Source of the DNA: Cellvibrionaceae bacterium
GTDB lineage: Bacteria > Pseudomonadota > Gammaproteobacteria > Pseudomonadales > Cellvibrionaceae
Direction of reading: 5' to 3'
NCBI GenBank assembly: GCA_030597965.1
Contig: JAUVQU010000040.1
Location: 1 to 14,661 of the forward strand
Length of the DNA: 14,661 bases
Part shown: piece after piece, positions 12,706 through 14,661 of the stretch
Position numbering within the stretch: position 1 is the first letter of the stretch
Layout: each line of letters opens with the position of its first letter
Program-made: the position numbers and the translations under genes
The notes under the pieces: generated by a model
What the model was told of the DNA's origin: nothing
Seen by the model: only the letters and a program-made list of their open reading frames with translations
Database searches by the model: none

Positions 12706-13448
12706 GCAGCACAACTCCCGCCGTATTGATTACCGGCAGCGCCCGCCGTATTGGCGCCCACCTCGCCGAAGCTCTGCATGCGCAGGGCTATAATCTAATC
12801 ATTCACTACAGCACCTCAAAACAAGAAGCACTGGCACTGAGCGAGAAACTCAATAGCATTCGCAGCAATTCGTCGAGCGCCATAACCGCAGACTTAAATG
12901 ACATGGAAGAAGTTGCACAATTAGCCAGCCAAGCCCTTAGCGCATTTGGGCGCCTCGATGTACTGATCAACAATGCCTCGAGTTTTTATCCCACCCCCAT
13001 AGGCACAGGCTCGCCTGATGACTGGGATACGCTATTCGGCAGCAACGCAAAAGCGCCCTTCTTTTTATCGCAAGCACTGGCACCCGCTCTAAAAGAGGCT
13101 CGTGGCAGCATCATCAACATTGCTGACATTCACGCAGACAAACCCCTTAAAAATCACACTATTTATTGTATGGCCAAAGCCGCCAACGTCATGCTGACCA
13201 AATCAATGGCCAAAGAACTAGCCCCCGAAGTGAGAGTCAATGGTATTGCTCCCGGCGCGATTCTTTGGCCAGAGCAGGATGCAGAATTAAGCCCAGACCA
13301 ACAAACAGCGATACTGGATCGTATTCCTCTGGCTCACACAGGAAAACCTGAGCACATCGCCGCCACTGTGCAATTCTTAATTCAGACAGGAAATTATATG
13401 ACCGGGCAGATTTTAGCGGTGGACGGTGGTCGCTCACTCAGCCAATAG
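12702..13448 (+). CDS. Pteridine reductase (FolM/PTR1-type SDR)
   Basis: This 248-residue short-chain dehydrogenase is of the pteridine reductase type, which uses NADPH to reduce dihydro- or oxidised pterins and folates. The diagnostic cofactor loop TGSARRIG (11-18) has the arginine pair typical of PTR1/FolM. NNAS (90-93), the catalytic Asp142 in NIADIHADKPL, and Tyr155/Lys159 in the YCMAK segment complete the active site. GQILAVDGG (235-243) is the usual C-terminal motif. It overlaps cca by four bases (ATGA), so the two are translationally coupled. It lies close to folK and folB, which supports a role in pterin metabolism. FolM is a possible name; true orthology is not shown. Confidence 0.9.
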   Translation: MSSTTPAVLITGSARRIGAHLAEALHAQGYNLIIHYSTSKQEALALSEKLNSIRSNSSSAITADLNDMEEVAQLASQALSAFGRLDVLINNASSFYPTPIGTGSPDDWDTLFGSNAKAPFFLSQALAPALKEARGSIINIADIHADKPLKNHTIYCMAKAANVMLTKSMAKELAPEVRVNGIAPGAILWPEQDAELSPDQQTAILDRIPLAHTGKPEHIAATVQFLIQTGNYMTGQILAVDGGRSLSQ

Positions 13449-13627
13449 GCCGCAAGCTAGAACCAGCCACCACGCTCATCTTTTTTCTTCCAACAGAAGC
13501 TTTTTCTTGATTTAGCGCAAAGCGCCCAGCACTCGTCATTCGCATACTGAATCTGTGGTTCTGACCCTATTATTCAGGCGATCGGGAATCACCCAATAAA
13601 TACAATGACCAAGAACCGGAGAGTCTA

Positions 13628-13948
13628 ATGCAGGGCATTACCGCCAAACAATCCCTACTCAAGCGCCAAGTAGAGTTATCAACACGATTAAAAGCCGTGG
13701 AGCTGGATCTGCACAAGGCCTACAACCAAGACAGCGGCGAGCAGGCTGTTGAACGGGAAAACGACGAGGTGCTGGAAGCTATCGCCTCAGAAACAGCGAA
13801 AGAATTAGCACAAATCGATCGAGCACTATCCAAGCTTGGGACGGATCAATATGGTAGCTGCGATCAATGCGGCGAACCCATTGGTAATGAGCGTCTAGAA
13901 GTACTGCCTACTGCGACCACCTGTATCAGTTGCGCACAAAGCCATTAG
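13628..13948 (+). CDS. DksA/TraR-family zinc-finger protein
   Basis: This 106-residue cytoplasmic protein has an N-terminal coiled coil (about 8-70) and a C-terminal four-cysteine zinc finger, C78-x2-C81-x17-C99-x2-C102, typical of DksA/TraR relatives that insert into the RNA polymerase secondary channel. It is shorter than E. coli DksA (151 residues), closer to TraR/YbiI-like members. The acidic DxxDxA coiled-coil tip of DksA is not clearly present; NDEVLEA (45-51) lies near where it would be. Whether it alters transcription is therefore open. GGAG precedes the start at good distance. A 17-bp tandem duplication covers its last codons and the bases behind them. Confidence 0.9.
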   Translation: MQGITAKQSLLKRQVELSTRLKAVELDLHKAYNQDSGEQAVERENDEVLEAIASETAKELAQIDRALSKLGTDQYGSCDQCGEPIGNERLEVLPTATTCISCAQSH

Positions 13949-13972
13949 CGTTTAGAAGCCATTAGCGCTTAA
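13939..13972. repeat. 17-bp tandem duplication at the end of the DksA-like gene
   Basis: AAGCCATTAGCGTTTAG (13939-13955) is followed directly by AAGCCATTAGCGCTTAA (13956-13972), with two differences in 17. A diverged third GCCATAAGCG lies at 13984-13993. The first copy contains the stop codon of the DksA-like gene. Confidence 0.75.
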
Positions 13973-14008
13973 GTGACGAAAAGGCCATAAGCGCCTAATA
14001 CGTCACTT
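13971..14008. other. Long hairpin between convergent genes
   Basis: AAGTGACG (13971-13978) and CGTCACTT (14001-14008) are exact inverted repeats, with an inner pairing AGGC / GCCT (13982-13985, 13993-13996). The structure covers the folK stop and lies between two convergent 3' ends. It has no T run, so any terminator role would be non-standard. Confidence 0.55.
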
Positions 14009-14515
14009 CTCCATTGAAATACTATGGCCCTGCCATTCAAAATCTACGGGCCATAATTTTTGCGCATGCGGATACTCTGACCACATTGATTGATAAGAAC
14101 GTTTTAGTAGTGGATGCTGAGCATTCGGCGCCACATCGGCCAACGGTCTCAATACAAACGCATTGGTGGTCACCTCATCACGCGGCAACTCAACACCATC
14201 CACCGTGCCACACACATCATCATAAGTGAGAATATCGATATCCAGTGTCCGTGCACTGAACTTAGGCCCCGTTCTTTGACGGCCGTTATCATCCTCAATG
14301 GCTTTCAAGCAATCAGATAACTCTCCCACGCCCAAGGATACCTCAATGGCAACCACCAAATTCAAGAAGTTATCGCCCTCAAACCCTACCGCCTCACTCT
14401 CATACACGGGTGAAATCAATAGCTCGCCGAAGCGCATCTGCAAGGCGTCTAGCGCTGAAGATATGTGTTGATAACGATCGATATTACTACCGAGACTAAG
14501 AAAGACCCGAACCAT
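14003..14515 (-). CDS. folK: 6-hydroxymethyl-7,8-dihydropterin pyrophosphokinase
   Basis: FolK moves a pyrophosphate from ATP to 6-hydroxymethyl-7,8-dihydropterin, the step before dihydropteroate synthase in folate synthesis. The 170-residue length is normal. The N-terminus VFLSLGSNIDRYQHI is typical, FLNLVV (50-55) follows, and the signature GPKFSARTLDIDIL (83-96) contains the magnesium ligands Asp92 and Asp94. The start overlaps the folB stop by one base (TAATG), showing coupling. It is convergent with the DksA-like gene and ends inside a long hairpin. Confidence 0.95.
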   Translation of the reverse strand: MVRVFLSLGSNIDRYQHISSALDALQMRFGELLISPVYESEAVGFEGDNFLNLVVAIEVSLGVGELSDCLKAIEDDNGRQRTGPKFSARTLDIDILTYDDVCGTVDGVELPRDEVTTNAFVLRPLADVAPNAQHPLLKRSYQSMWSEYPHAQKLWPVDFEWQGHSISMEK

Positions 14516-14661
14516 TATCCACTCTCTTCGCCAGCAGGTTTTTTGCCCCGCTCAATAATCAAGCCCACATCCTGAGACTGCCTAAGTGCGCCCGGTTTAC
14601 TCAGTCTTAATTTCACCCATGGCACATTAAATTCTTCACGCACAATACGCGTCACTTCTTC
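14515..14661 (-). CDS. folB: Dihydroneopterin aldolase (5' end outside window)
   Basis: The C-terminal 48 codons are visible: VPWVKLRLSKPGALR and SQDVGLIIERG match the end of dihydroneopterin aldolase, which cleaves dihydroneopterin to 6-hydroxymethyl-7,8-dihydropterin, the substrate of FolK. The frame is open to the window edge. The tail KKPAGEESG is short and polar. Its TAA shares a base with the folK ATG, so the two consecutive pathway enzymes are translated together. Confidence 0.9.
   Translation of the reverse strand, partial: EEVTRIVREEFNVPWVKLRLSKPGALRQSQDVGLIIERGKKPAGEESG

Noticed and set aside
13449..13627. Promoter for the DksA-like gene (TATTAT at 13568-13573)
   Set aside because: No -35 box or extended -10 supports it; the spacer is left without a called promoter.

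Overview
The window looks like a chromosomal segment of a gammaproteobacterium, probably a free-living marine or aquatic one. This is inferred from the gene set (TcdA, a CsdE-like SufE protein, a YjjV-type TatD hydrolase) and from cca lying beside a pteridine reductase, folK and folB, a neighbourhood known from Pseudomonas-like genomes. Gene density is high and base composition is even. I see no rRNA, tRNA, CRISPR array, insertion sequence or prophage gene.

Layout. 1-1508 (minus): trpG, then trpD running off the left edge, preceded by an extended -10 promoter and separated by an unusually long 160-bp spacer. 1739-1969 (plus): a small His/Cys-rich protein of unknown function ending in a clear terminator. 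2223-4362: tcdA (plus) converging tail-to-tail on a translationally coupled tatD-csdE pair (minus); CsdE carries a heptapeptide repeat expansion. 4513-5262 (plus): a SprT-like metalloprotease. 5280-8150: a catabolic-type cluster, with an old-yellow-enzyme oxidoreductase and a VOC protein in one minus-strand operon followed by the decayed start of a short-chain dehydrogenase, and a divergent TetR regulator. The divergent spacer carries two near-identical 21-bp operator palindromes. 8159-11512: a signalling locus, with a membrane diguanylate cyclase and an HTH-receiver protein on minus, divergent from a receiver-histidine kinase on plus. 11545-14661: RNA maturation and folate genes: cca overlapping a pteridine reductase, a DksA-like zinc-finger protein, and convergent folB-folK running in from the right edge.

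How the parts may work together. TrpG and TrpD give the amidotransferase and phosphoribosyltransferase steps of tryptophan synthesis. FolB, FolK and the pteridine reductase share pterin/folate chemistry. TetR very likely represses itself, and by inference the oxidoreductase-VOC operon. The kinase, HTH-receiver protein and diguanylate cyclase may form a two-component to c-di-GMP circuit; their divergent promoters appear to share a palindrome of two back-to-back TTGACA boxes. The points most worth a second look are the dehydrogenase remnant, the paired TetR operators, the CsdE repeat insert and the signalling locus.
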